DNA from: IMCC26077 sp044344975 | GTDB lineage: Bacteria > Actinomycetota > Actinomycetes > Nanopelagicales > Nanopelagicaceae | DNA: 17,482 bases | Assembly (NCBI GenBank): GCA_044344975.1 | Contig: JBIJBY010000016.1 | Span: 1 to 17,482 of the forward strand | Direction of reading: 5' to 3' | Shown: positions 7,960 to 15,773 of the stretch, in pieces | Position numbering within the stretch: the stretch's first letter is position 1 | Layout: each line of letters begins with the position of its first letter | Position numbers and translations under genes: made by a program | The notes under the pieces: generated by a model | Databases searched by the model: none | Told to the model about the DNA's origin: nothing | Seen by the model: only the letters and a program-made list of their open reading frames with translations

Positions 7960-8601
7960 CTACTGGGAAGATTCTTGGCCGAGAATAGGTTCGGGAAGGA
8001 CCCCCGAGTTATGTTCAATCAATCGCCAACGTGAAGTGCGTTCTTCAACAATCGACCATGACGCGTTCGCAAGGCCACCAATTGCAACCCAATCACTTAT
8101 CGCCAATCCCAATAGCGCTCCAATCGCACCGCGCGCCGCGCCACCATGGGTAACTACTAATAGCGTTTGGCCTGGACGACAATCGTTGAGCCCTTCAGCT
8201 ATTGCACTCATCATTCGTTTCACAACATCGCTGCGACGCTCACCGTCGCCCCCGGCGGGAATATCGTCGCCATCGAACCATCGAGCAAGATTTTCGCCAT
8301 CTTTTGCTTCTATATCTGGACCTGTTCGCCCTTCCCAGCTTCCGCAATGAGTTTCACGTAATCGAACATCAGGCATCACGCGCAATTTTTTTACTGACGC
8401 TACTGCCGCGGCAGTATCGAGTGCACGCTGCAAATCACTTGAGATAATGTGATCAATATCCTGCGTTCCCAAGATTGATGCTGCTCGAGCTACTTGACCT
8501 CGCCCCGTTGCATTAAGCGGAATATCTGTGTGACCCTGAAATCTATTTTCGACATTCCAGTCTGTCTGACCGTGTCGCATAATGATTAATCGCTTACTCA
8601 T
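7960..8601 (-). CDS. gpgP: Histidine phosphatase family protein, probably glucosyl-3-phosphoglycerate phosphatase
   Basis: A 213-aa cofactor-independent phosphoglycerate-mutase-superfamily enzyme. It has the RHG core at 9-11 (catalytic His10), R59 in SSDLQRA, an acid at E83 in LRETHCGSWEG, and the second histidine H152 in VVTHGG. The LRETH-G-WEG block and the later GGLANASW match what I recall of mycobacterial GpgP (Rv2419c), and in mycobacteria gpgP also lies just after rsfS, so dephosphorylation of glucosyl-3-phosphoglycerate is the best guess. Other phosphatases of this superfamily cannot be excluded. A longer frame starts at 8643, but the ATG at 8601 gives the normal family N-terminus and an ATGA overlap with the rsfS stop, so I chose it. 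Confidence 0.82.
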   Translation of the reverse strand: MSKRLIIMRHGQTDWNVENRFQGHTDIPLNATGRGQVARAASILGTQDIDHIISSDLQRALDTAAAVASVKKLRVMPDVRLRETHCGSWEGRTGPDIEAKDGENLARWFDGDDIPAGGDGERRSDVVKRMMSAIAEGLNDCRPGQTLLVVTHGGAARGAIGALLGLAISDWVAIGGLANASWSIVEERTSRWRLIEHNSGVLPEPILGQESSQ

Positions 8602-8966
8602 GCGATGCCAACCTGGGTGGTTAGCTTTGGACAATCGCTCCATAACCGTTCGAGCGCGTAGTAACTGCGCACCTCAGGGTGCTGGATGTGCACAATCAAG
8701 TCGCCATAATCCAGGAGTATCCACTGCGAACTACCGCCAATCCCTTCACGGCGAATGGGACGCTCCCCCACTTTCTGTAGTTGCCTCTGTATCTCATCAG
8801 ATATTGCCTCTAATTGTGGATCATTAGCGCCAGTGACGATGAGGAAAACATCAGCCAAGATTCCTTGATTTGAAAGATCAAGCGCAACGATATCTTTAGC
8901 CAATTTATCATCCGCTGCTGCGACGGCGAGTTTCGTCAGTTCAACTGTCTCTGCTTTAAGCGCCAT
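8598..8966 (-). CDS. rsfS: Ribosome silencing factor RsfS (DUF143)
   Basis: A 122-aa protein of the RsfS/Iojap family. It binds ribosomal protein uL14 on the 50S subunit and blocks subunit joining when nutrients are scarce. Typical features are DVFLIVTGANDPQLEAI in the middle and the GGSSQWILLDYGDLIVHI block with the conserved WIL-DYGD--VH core. ATG at 8966 is preferred over one six codons upstream (8984), because GAGGTG lies about ten bases ahead and the family begins near there. It overlaps the nadD end by 11 nt and the next gene by 4 nt. The nadD-rsfS pairing is conserved across bacteria. Confidence 0.95.
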   Translation of the reverse strand: MALKAETVELTKLAVAAADDKLAKDIVALDLSNQGILADVFLIVTGANDPQLEAISDEIQRQLQKVGERPIRREGIGGSSQWILLDYGDLIVHIQHPEVRSYYALERLWSDCPKLTTQVGIA

Positions 8967-9537
8967 AAATCCGTTGCACCTCATCGACTATAACTTCGGG
9001 GACAAATTGTGAGAGATTTGCGCCACTCTTCGCTGCCTGCCTAATCTGAGTCGAAGATATATCAAACATCTCGGATTCAATAATGCTTACATGTGCATCT
9101 GGCACATTAATCAAATTCTCTCCAGGACGGATTGCCACCACTAGATCAATCGACTGAAGCAGTTCTTCGTGTTCGCGCCAAGAGGTAATCCCATTGAAAG
9201 CATCGCTTCCAAGAAGTAGTAGGAAATCTTCCGCAGGAAACTCTTGTTGATATTCCCGGACCGTATCAATGGTGTACGTCGCACCTGAGCGCTCAATCTC
9301 ACGAGTGGAGAGTTGGAACTTAGGATTTGTCGCGATCGCTTTCGCTACTAGAGCTGCTCGATCAATCGGCGAGCCAATTAATCTGCCACCCTTCTGCCAT
9401 GGTGAACCTGCTGGCAAAAAAATCACTTTTGACGCAAGTTGCTGGGCAATAATCTCTTCGGCTGCGCGAATGTGGCCTTTATGAATAGGGTCGAATGTTC
9501 CACCAAACAGGGCAACTGGAAGTGCTGGGGAGAGAAT
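8956..9537 (-). CDS. nadD: Nicotinate-nucleotide adenylyltransferase with probable ATT start
   Basis: A 193-aa enzyme that joins ATP and nicotinate mononucleotide to deamido-NAD. It shows the nucleotidyltransferase motif ALFGGTFDPIHKGH at residues 9-22, LPAGSPWQKG, LLGSDAF at 108-114 and ISSTQIR at 160-166. The frame has a stop at 9547-9549 and no ATG, GTG or TTG before the GGTFDP motif. The first GTG (9426) lies after it and would delete the ATP-binding site. ATT at 9537-9535 is preceded by AAGGA with six bases of spacing and shares its first base with the stop of the upstream small gene (TAATT), so I chose it. CTG at 9510 or GTT at 9516 are weaker choices. Length then matches the family. 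A base error in the assembly is the other explanation. Confidence 0.85.
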   Translation of the reverse strand: MLSPALPVALFGGTFDPIHKGHIRAAEEIIAQQLASKVIFLPAGSPWQKGGRLIGSPIDRAALVAKAIATNPKFQLSTREIERSGATYTIDTVREYQQEFPAEDFLLLLGSDAFNGITSWREHEELLQSIDLVVAIRPGENLINVPDAHVSIIESEMFDISSTQIRQAAKSGANLSQFVPEVIVDEVQRIYGA

Positions 9538-9656
9538 TAGTGATCCTTATCGATTCGCAAAGTTACATAGAGAAGTAAGGAGAGGATTGCGAAGGCCACC
9601 ACACCGAAGAAGACCGGAGGGGCAGGAAGTTCGCGCAATTCGGAGAGAATTTCCAT
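9537..9656 (-). CDS. Small single-helix membrane protein, 39 aa
   Basis: Begins MEILSELRELPAPPVFFGVV, continues through a hydrophobic stretch and ends with RIDKDH. Residues about 14-34 form one transmembrane helix with a charged C-terminal tail. The start ATG at 9656 has AGGAT about six to eight bases upstream, partly within the ligA stop TAG. Its stop shares one base with the proposed nadD start. I recall similarly sized actinobacterial proteins with an ELPxPPxxFG-type start near nadD, but have no function for them. Evidence that it is real: a good SD, an exact fit between ligA and nadD with no spare bases, and a coherent helix. Function unknown. Confidence 0.75.
   Translation of the reverse strand: MEILSELRELPAPPVFFGVVAFAILSLLLYVTLRIDKDH
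9545..9549 (-). promoter_or_regulatory. Shine-Dalgarno that points to the ATT start of nadD
   Basis: AAGGA on the minus strand, inside the last codons of the small membrane protein gene, six bases before ATT at 9537. No ATG, GTG or TTG sits downstream of it at usable distance in any frame that gives NadD, so this site decides the start choice. Confidence 0.6.
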
Positions 9657-9665
9657 GTCAATATC

Positions 9666-11696
9666 CTAATCTATCGAGCCCAAAAGTTTCACAAATGCGG
9701 CTTCGTCCAAAACAGCGACCCCAAGCTCAACCGCCTTGTCGTACTTCGAACCTGGGCTATCGCCCACCACTACATAGCTAGTCTTCTTCGAAACCGAACT
9801 GGCCGACTTTCCACCACGACTGGCGATTGCCTCATCTGCCTCTTCGCGAGTGAACCCAGAGAGAGATCCAGTGAGTACAAAGGTAAGGCCAGCAAAGCGC
9901 TGATCAGTCGCCTTCTGCTCTTCCATCATCACCACACCGGCCCTCTGCCAGCGCTCAACTATTTGGGCATGCCATGGAGCGTCAAACCATTCAACAATCG
10001 CATTTGCGATGGTTGGCCCCACACCATCGACGGCAGATAATTTTTCGACGTCGGCAGATGAAATAGCGGGAATACTTCCGAAAGCGCGAACCAATGCTTG
10101 TGCCGCAGTCGGTCCAACATGTCGAATTGAGAGTGAGACCAGCACTCGCCAGAGCGGTCGGGTTTTGGCGCGTTCCAGGGCTTCGATAAATCTCGTTGCG
10201 ATCGCACTCGCGCTGCCATCTTTCTTGATGAAAAAATCTGATTTCATCAAATCTTCCAACGTTATGTCGAAAAGATCACTCTCATCTCTGACAATTCCAT
10301 CTTCAAGCAGCGCTTGAGCAGCCTCTGCGCCTAATACATCAATATCAAGGGCTGCTCGAGATCCAATGTAATACAGACGCTCCCGCAACTGTGCTGGACA
10401 ACTTTGCGCATTAGGGCATCTAATATCGACATCGCCCTCACTTATGGCTCGGAGCGGTGCGCCACATTCTGGACATATCTTTGGCATGACAAACGCCCGT
10501 TCTTTTCCAGTTCGCTTTGATTTAACTGGACCAAGAACTTCAGGAATCACATCGCCTGCTTTTCGAATAACTACATAATCTCCAATGAGAATCTCTTTTC
10601 GCTCGACCTCTTCCTGATTATGTAATGTGGCATTAGTGATTGTTGAGCCAGCAACTTTGACTGGTTCCATGTGTGCAAAAGGAGTGACCCGACCCGTTCT
10701 CCCAACGCTCACCTTTATATCGAGCAAACGCGTGACCACCTCTTCTGGTGGGAATTTCACCGCAATTGCCCAGCGCGGAGCGCGCGATGTCGTCCCAAGT
10801 TTTTCCTGCATCGCAAACTCGTTGACTTTTACCACTACTCCATCAATCTCGTGCTCCAACTGATGTCGTTCCGCTTGATACTTATCTATATAGCTTCTAA
10901 CTTCCTGTAAGTCGGCGAAGGTGGCAACTCGTGAGCTGACGGGTAAACCCCACTCTTGCAAGGCGTGATACACCTGCGATTGCGAGGAGAATTCGGCGCC
11001 TTCAATAGATCCAACGCCATGCACGAGTAATCGAAGCGGCCTACTTGCGGACACTTTTGGATCTTTTTGTCGCAGAGAACCAGCGGCCGCATTTCGAGGG
11101 TTAGCGAAAGGCACTCTCCCACTCTCCACTATCGAAGCATTTAACTCATTAAATTCTTCGAGCGGAAAGTACACTTCACCACGAATCTCAATAATTCGCG
11201 GTGGGTTTTTCACTAGCAACTGATGCGGGACACCTGTAATAGTTTTCACATTGAGCGTGACATCTTCACCAGTCTTGCCGTTGCCGCGCGTCAGGGCTTT
11301 GGTAAGTTTTCCCTCTTCATAAAGAAGGTTGATTGCCAATCCATCAATTTTTAATTCACATAGCCAGGTTGGTTTTTCAACATCTTTTACTACCCGCTCG
11401 GTCCAAGCCGTGAATTCGCTCGCATCAAAAACGTTATCTAAGCTCATCATTGCTTTGAGGTGATCACTCTGTTCGAAAGTTGTCTCTATTCCACCACCAA
11501 CCTCCAGCGTTGGTGAATGTGGGTCGCGTAGCTGCGGATTCGCCTCTTCAAGTTCAACTAATTCACGCCATAATTTATCGAATTCAGAATCTGAAATGAT
11601 TGGCTTATCTAAAACATAGTAATAGAACTGATGTTCTCTGATCTGTTCGCTCAGTTCCGACATCCGCTGGCGAATATTGCTCACTATTGTGTCCAT
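9666..11696 (-). CDS. ligA: NAD+-dependent DNA ligase LigA
   Basis: A 676-aa ligase that seals nicks in replication and repair using NAD+. The N-terminal Ia domain has YYYVLD-P-ISDSEFD at about 25-40, the NMN-recognition part. The adenylation domain has the active-site lysine in ELKIDG (K116) and EIRGEVY near 170. After the OB domain there is a four-cysteine zinc finger (C408, C411, C427, C433), helix-hairpin-helix repeats (about 450-590) and a C-terminal BRCT domain (about 595-676). All domains are present and length is normal. The ATG at 11696 overlaps the mnmA end by 13 nt; a GTG four codons later would give a 1-nt TAGTG overlap and is a possible alternative. Neither has a strong SD. Confidence 0.98.
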   Translation of the reverse strand: MDTIVSNIRQRMSELSEQIREHQFYYYVLDKPIISDSEFDKLWRELVELEEANPQLRDPHSPTLEVGGGIETTFEQSDHLKAMMSLDNVFDASEFTAWTERVVKDVEKPTWLCELKIDGLAINLLYEEGKLTKALTRGNGKTGEDVTLNVKTITGVPHQLLVKNPPRIIEIRGEVYFPLEEFNELNASIVESGRVPFANPRNAAAGSLRQKDPKVSASRPLRLLVHGVGSIEGAEFSSQSQVYHALQEWGLPVSSRVATFADLQEVRSYIDKYQAERHQLEHEIDGVVVKVNEFAMQEKLGTTSRAPRWAIAVKFPPEEVVTRLLDIKVSVGRTGRVTPFAHMEPVKVAGSTITNATLHNQEEVERKEILIGDYVVIRKAGDVIPEVLGPVKSKRTGKERAFVMPKICPECGAPLRAISEGDVDIRCPNAQSCPAQLRERLYYIGSRAALDIDVLGAEAAQALLEDGIVRDESDLFDITLEDLMKSDFFIKKDGSASAIATRFIEALERAKTRPLWRVLVSLSIRHVGPTAAQALVRAFGSIPAISSADVEKLSAVDGVGPTIANAIVEWFDAPWHAQIVERWQRAGVVMMEEQKATDQRFAGLTFVLTGSLSGFTREEADEAIASRGGKSASSVSKKTSYVVVGDSPGSKYDKAVELGVAVLDEAAFVKLLGSID

Positions 11697-12757
11697 TCGA
11701 TAGTGGCAGAACCAACCGCGCGTTCGCCTTCATAGACTACGAGCGCTTGGCCTGGAGCTAAACCAAAAAGCGGAGCGTCAAGCGAGGCAGATAACTTCGC
11801 GCCATCCCAACGATAGGTACACGGCAATGGCTTTCCATGTGCGCGAACCTGAGCCAATCCACGGTGTTCACCTTTTTCTGGAACCGGACCACACCACTTC
11901 ACATCATTTCCCGAAATTTCCGTGATGGCTAACTCTTCGCGTGATCCGACTACGACTCGATTATTTATTGGCTCTACCCGCAAGACATAGCGCGCACGAC
12001 CATCATCAGCGGGGACAGTTAATCCCAGTCCACGACGTTGTCCCACTGTGTAGGTGTATGCACCTTTGTGACTGCCAAGGACAGCACCCTCTTCATCCAC
12101 AATTTCTCCTACTTCACTGCCCAGTCGATCTCGCAACCAACCAGCGTTATCGCCTGAGGGCACAAAACAAATGTCATGGCTATCTGGCTTCTGCGCTAAC
12201 GAAAAACCCCGCGCCTCTGCCTCTTTGCGAACCTCAGTTTTTACGGTCTCTCCCAACGGGAAAAGTGCGCCTGAGAGCTGCTCTTGAGTGAGAACCGCAA
12301 GTACATACGATTGGTCTTTGCCTTCGTCATTAGCTCGATAGAGCATAGGACCGCTCTCGCTTGAAACTAATTTTGCGTAATGACCAGTTGCGACTGCGTC
12401 ATACCCCATCGCGCGTGCGCGCTTCAGTACCGCTTCAAACTTGATCTTCTCGTTACAGCGCAGGCATGGATTAGGCGTCTTTCCTGCTGAGTATTCTGAG
12501 AGAAAATTCGAGACTACTCCCTCATGAAACTCCTCTGCCATATCCCAGATATAAAAGGGAATCCCAATTATGTCTGCAGCGCGGCGCGCATCGTGAGAAT
12601 CTTCAATTGTGCAACAGCCACGTGCACCAGATCTATATTTCTGTGGGTTAGCAGAGAGCGCTAAGTGAACGCCAATAACTTCATGTCCAGCATCAACCAC
12701 GCGGGCAGCAGCTACTGCCGAATCAACTCCACCTGACATTGCCGCAATAACTTTCAT
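11684..12757 (-). CDS. mnmA: tRNA-specific 2-thiouridylase MnmA
   Basis: A 357-aa enzyme that adds sulfur to uridine 34 of tRNAs for Lys, Glu and Gln. The PP-loop ATP motif is SGGVDS at 8-13. The two catalytic cysteines are C98 (in NPCLRCN) and C197 (in DICFVP), at the spacing expected for the family. GHYAKL at 125-130 and YTVGQRRGLG in the central domain are also present. The start forms an ATGA overlap with iscS upstream, so sulfur donor and acceptor enzyme are made together. The same iscS-mnmA pairing is found in mycobacteria. Confidence 0.97.
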   Translation of the reverse strand: MKVIAAMSGGVDSAVAAARVVDAGHEVIGVHLALSANPQKYRSGARGCCTIEDSHDARRAADIIGIPFYIWDMAEEFHEGVVSNFLSEYSAGKTPNPCLRCNEKIKFEAVLKRARAMGYDAVATGHYAKLVSSESGPMLYRANDEGKDQSYVLAVLTQEQLSGALFPLGETVKTEVRKEAEARGFSLAQKPDSHDICFVPSGDNAGWLRDRLGSEVGEIVDEEGAVLGSHKGAYTYTVGQRRGLGLTVPADDGRARYVLRVEPINNRVVVGSREELAITEISGNDVKWCGPVPEKGEHRGLAQVRAHGKPLPCTYRWDGAKLSASLDAPLFGLAPGQALVVYEGERAVGSATIEWTQ

Positions 12758-13929
12758 CGCACACCAGCCGCTCGTGCTCGCGATACCACTTCGCTGATTA
12801 CCGAAATTGCTTTATCAATATCTTTTTCGCTTGTGGTTGTGCCTATCGAGAAACGAATAGAAGAGCGTGCGATTTTTGGTGCCATTCCCATTGCTATAAG
12901 CACATGGCTTGGCTGCGCAATTCCTGCGCTACATGCCGAACCGGTGGAGCATTGCACACCTTGAGCATCGAGTAGTAGCAAAAGGGCATCTCCTTCTGCA
13001 CCGGCAAAGGTGAAGTGCGCAATCCCTGGGAGCGTGTTTTCACCACCGTTAATTCTTACATCGTCGACAGCGACAGTCACGCCATTAATCAACCGTTCAC
13101 GCATCGATCTAATTCGATCTGCATTGATTTGAAGGCGCTGCTGAGAAAGTTCTGCTGCGGTAGCAAATGCTGCTATGGCCGGAGTGTGTAGGGTTCCGCT
13201 CCGTACATCACGTTCTTGGCCTCCACCATGAAGTAGCGGGGTTAACTCAAGATCTTTTTTAGCCACTAGAGCGGCAACGCCCAGTGGTCCGCCAATTTTA
13301 TGTCCGCTAATAGTCAGAGCGCTCACGCCTAGTTTTCCGAAATCAAGTGGAACTTTTCCAAAACTTTGCACCGCATCGGTATGAATAGGCATTTCATATT
13401 CACGGGAAATTGCAGCAATTTCTGCCACAGGTTGGAGCGCTCCTACTTCATTGTTGGAATGCATGACAGTGACAAATGAAATTTCTTTTTGATATTCGCT
13501 CAGCAATTGAGCGATGCTGTCGACTTTGGTGGTGCCATGACTATCAACTTCTGCCATATGCAATGTGACGCTCTGCTCGCGCTCTAACCATTCCAGCGGA
13601 TCTAGAATTGCATGATGCTCGATAGGTGTCGAGACAATTGCTCTCTTGCTGGCACCTGCGCGCCAATAGAGTCCTTTGACTGCCAGATTGTTTGCCTCAG
13701 TGCCCGATGCGGTAAAAATAATTTCCTGAGGTTTTGCTCCTACAGCGGCAGCGAGTTTTTCGCGTGACTCTTCGACAACTCTGCGCGCCCGGCGACCTGC
13801 GCCATGGAGACTTGATGCATTTCCCACGCTTGCAGATTCGCGATACATAACTTCGAGCGCCTCAGGCAACATTGCCGTAGTCGCGGCATTATCGAGATAG
13901 GCGCTCTCGATGTCGATTCGTGAATTCAC
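12754..13929 (-). CDS. iscS: Cysteine desulfurase (IscS/NifS type)
   Basis: A 391-aa PLP enzyme that takes sulfur from cysteine as a persulfide for tRNA thiolation and Fe-S clusters. It opens with YLDNAATT (11-18). The PLP-binding lysine is K211 in SGHKIGG, HGGGQE is at 234-239 and RSGT at 243-246. The persulfide cysteine is C333 in GSACSAG, in the longer-loop arrangement typical of class I desulfurases. The next gene is mnmA, a direct sulfur user. Start is GTG at 13929. AAGG lies too close to act as an SD, but TAGAAT six bases upstream suits a leaderless mRNA. The gap to etfA is 27 bp. Confidence 0.96.
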   Translation of the reverse strand: MNSRIDIESAYLDNAATTAMLPEALEVMYRESASVGNASSLHGAGRRARRVVEESREKLAAAVGAKPQEIIFTASGTEANNLAVKGLYWRAGASKRAIVSTPIEHHAILDPLEWLEREQSVTLHMAEVDSHGTTKVDSIAQLLSEYQKEISFVTVMHSNNEVGALQPVAEIAAISREYEMPIHTDAVQSFGKVPLDFGKLGVSALTISGHKIGGPLGVAALVAKKDLELTPLLHGGGQERDVRSGTLHTPAIAAFATAAELSQQRLQINADRIRSMRERLINGVTVAVDDVRINGGENTLPGIAHFTFAGAEGDALLLLLDAQGVQCSTGSACSAGIAQPSHVLIAMGMAPKIARSSIRFSIGTTTSEKDIDKAISVISEVVSRARAAGVR

Positions 13930-13935
13930 CCCTTA

Positions 13936-13941
13936 ATTCTA
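13936..13941 (-). promoter_or_regulatory. Possible -10 box for a leaderless iscS mRNA
   Basis: TAGAAT on the minus strand, one base from the TATAAT consensus, followed by TAAGGG and then the iscS GTG. A transcript starting about seven bases after the box would begin at the start codon. The -35 region is weak. It lies in the 27-bp gap between etfA and iscS and would allow iscS-mnmA-ligA expression apart from etfBA. Confidence 0.42.
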
Positions 13942-13956
13942 GAGTGAATAATGGAA

Positions 13957-14901
13957 TCAGCCTTTTCGCGCCTTTATTCCCGCCGTGGCCTGTGGCGTGA
14001 CGGCGAAGAGATCGCCCACCACGCCAAAGTCAGCAATGTCGAAAATTGGAGCCTCAGGGTCTTTATTGACTACGACGATGGTTTTACTTGTTTGCATTCC
14101 CGCGCGATGTTGAATAGCACCTGAAATTCCGCAGGCAATATAGAGCGCTGGACTTACCGTCTTACCCGTCTGACCCACCTGATGGGAGTGTGGATACCAA
14201 CCTGCATCAGTTGCAGCGCGCGATGCTCCAACTGCTGCGCCCAATGCATCTGCCAATTCTTCAATCGGTCCAAAGTTTCCATCGGTGCCACGCCCGCCAG
14301 AAACAATTATGTTCGCTTCGGAGAGTTCTGGACGCGCCCCACGACTTACTGGTTCGCGCGAAATAATTTTTGCAGTGATTGAAGCCGTAACTGAAATTTT
14401 TTCGATGCTTGCGCTGCCAGGTGCTTCAACTGGTTCAGTGGCATTTGGTCGAATCGTGATAACCGGAATACCTCTCGAAACTCGAGCGTGCACGATTGTT
14501 GAGCCACCAAAAACTGATTGAGTGCTCACTAATTCAGGAGTAAGTGCTACTGCGTCTGTAATGATTCCCGATTCAAGGCGAACGGCCATTCGACCAGCAA
14601 TTTCTTTACCTCGCGCTGTCGACGGCAAAATGACTGCTTTCGCACCTTTGGTTTTTGCTAAATCAGCAAAAGCCGATGCGATAGCCGAGCTTGGATGGCT
14701 ATTGATTTCGGCTGACTCCAGGAGCGTAATCTTTTGCGCGCCAAATTTATTGAGCAGATCAGTAGCACGGTCAAGTTCGGCTGTCGTTCCTGCGATAACC
14801 GCATGGGCTTCACCAATTGAGCGAGCGAGCGTTAGCAGCTCGGATGCACTCTTTGCTACAACTCCATCGACATGATCAACAAAAACTAAGATTTCACTCA
14901 T
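13957..14901 (-). CDS. etfA: Electron transfer flavoprotein alpha subunit
   Basis: A 314-aa subunit that carries the FAD of the EtfAB heterodimer, which collects electrons from acyl-CoA and other dehydrogenases. The N-terminal Rossmann-like half is followed by the FAD-binding C-terminal domain (about 193-312) with VSGGRGTDGNF (200-210), SRAATDAGW (228-235), QVGQTGKTV (241-249), GISGAIQH (258-265) and NKDPEAPIFDIADFGVVGD (279-297). This is the ordinary ETF type; I saw no sign of the extra features of bifurcating forms, though sequence alone does not settle that. Its ATG shares a base with the etfB stop (TAATG). Confidence 0.97.
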   Translation of the reverse strand: MSEILVFVDHVDGVVAKSASELLTLARSIGEAHAVIAGTTAELDRATDLLNKFGAQKITLLESAEINSHPSSAIASAFADLAKTKGAKAVILPSTARGKEIAGRMAVRLESGIITDAVALTPELVSTQSVFGGSTIVHARVSRGIPVITIRPNATEPVEAPGSASIEKISVTASITAKIISREPVSRGARPELSEANIIVSGGRGTDGNFGPIEELADALGAAVGASRAATDAGWYPHSHQVGQTGKTVSPALYIACGISGAIQHRAGMQTSKTIVVVNKDPEAPIFDIADFGVVGDLFAVTPQATAGIKARKG

Positions 14902-15698
14902 TAGATCACTCTCTTTTCAACAAGGAACTCAACGAGCGCATTGCCGGCGCTTCCTTCATCGACAACTTTAATTCCTGCACCACGAGCCGGAGCTAATGCG
15001 AAATCATTCACTTCACTCCAAGCGCCACCGCTTCCCACTTCATTGGCAGGTATTCCTAAGTCGGCGATGCCAATCTGCATAATCGGTTTCTTCTTCGCTG
15101 CCATAATTCCCTTAAATGAGGGATAACGAGGTTCATTAATTTTTTCTATAACAGTCACAATTGCAGGCATCGGTGATTCCATCGATTCGACGCCCTCGTC
15201 TGTCATTCGTTTCGTCGCAACCTTGCCAGCGCTAACATCCACGCGAACTTCACCAGCAAAAGAGAGGTGTGGCATTTCAAGGCGTTCGGAGAGCATTGAA
15301 GGAATCACGCTCATTCGAGCATCGGTCGACTCTGTTCCAGTAAGAATTAAATCTGGTTGCTCTCGCTTAATTGCTTCAGCGAGAACTCGCGAGGTACTCA
15401 GCGCATCAGAGCCAGCAAGTGCACTATCGCTGATGTGAATTGCAGCATCGGCTCCCATCGACAAACCTTTTCGTAACGCCTCTTGCGCGCGCTCGGGTCC
15501 CATAGAGAGAAGCGTGATGGTGTGTCCGGCTTCAACTCCGCCATTTGCTTCGACGATTTGAAGCGCCTCTTCAACGGCATATTCATCAAGATCATTAAGG
15601 ACTGCATCGGCGCTCTCGCGATCAAGCACTTTTCCAGGGGAAAGTTTCTTCTCAGCCCACGAATCGGGCACTTGTTTGACACAGACAAGAATTTTCAC
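14901..15698 (-). CDS. etfB: Electron transfer flavoprotein beta subunit
   Basis: A 265-aa partner of EtfA. It starts MKILVCVKQVPD and has LNDLDEYAVEEAL at about 34-46, GTESTDARMSVIPSMLSERL at about 121-140, and the ETF-beta signature with RYPSFKGIMAAKKKP at 191-205. The GTG start at 15698 is supported by GGGAG six bases upstream. It is the first gene of the minus-strand train and faces fabD across a 115-bp control region. Etf next to iscS/mnmA/ligA-type genes is a known actinobacterial arrangement (fixA-fixB near iscS in mycobacteria). Which dehydrogenases feed it cannot be seen here. Confidence 0.97.
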   Translation of the reverse strand: MKILVCVKQVPDSWAEKKLSPGKVLDRESADAVLNDLDEYAVEEALQIVEANGGVEAGHTITLLSMGPERAQEALRKGLSMGADAAIHISDSALAGSDALSTSRVLAEAIKREQPDLILTGTESTDARMSVIPSMLSERLEMPHLSFAGEVRVDVSAGKVATKRMTDEGVESMESPMPAIVTVIEKINEPRYPSFKGIMAAKKKPIMQIGIADLGIPANEVGSGGAWSEVNDFALAPARGAGIKVVDEGSAGNALVEFLVEKRVI

Positions 15699-15738
15699 AA
15701 AATGCTCCCGCCAGCGATAATTACTCTTCTACTCCGCT

Positions 15739-15744
15739 ATGTTA
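15739..15744 (-). promoter_or_regulatory. Possible etfB -10 box
   Basis: TAACAT on the minus strand, about 40 bases before the etfB start. It is the best TAnnnT match in the etfB leader and overlaps the left edge of the first palindrome, so a bound regulator would cover it. No clear -35. Low certainty. Confidence 0.25.
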
Positions 15745-15756
15745 CCGAGCAGTAAC
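15741..15756. promoter_or_regulatory. Palindromic operator-like site 1 (etfB/fabD region)
   Basis: GTTAC-CGAGCA-GTAAC, two perfect 5-bp inverted half sites around six bases. The inner 14 bp, TTAC-N6-GTAA, match site 2 in outline. The size and symmetry are those of a dimeric helix-turn-helix repressor site, for example of the TetR family. It touches the proposed etfB -10 box. Confidence 0.5.
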
Positions 15757-15773
15757 TGAAAAAACCTGACGAA

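Noticed and set aside
8602..8643. Longer start of the GpgP-like phosphatase at 8643
   Set aside because: The extra 14 codons overlap rsfS and are not like the family. ATG 8601 gives the normal N-terminus and an ATGA overlap.
9424..9426. GTG at 9426 as nadD start
   Set aside because: It would remove GGTFDPIHKGH, the ATP-binding motif, which is intact and in frame upstream.
14522..14875. 117-codon plus-strand open frame
   Set aside because: Antisense of etfA; low-complexity Ala/Ser composition and no homology pattern.
15721..15736. Third operator copy near the etfB start (TTACTCTTCTACTCC)
   Set aside because: It shares TTACT with site 2 but has no matching right half, so it is not a palindrome.
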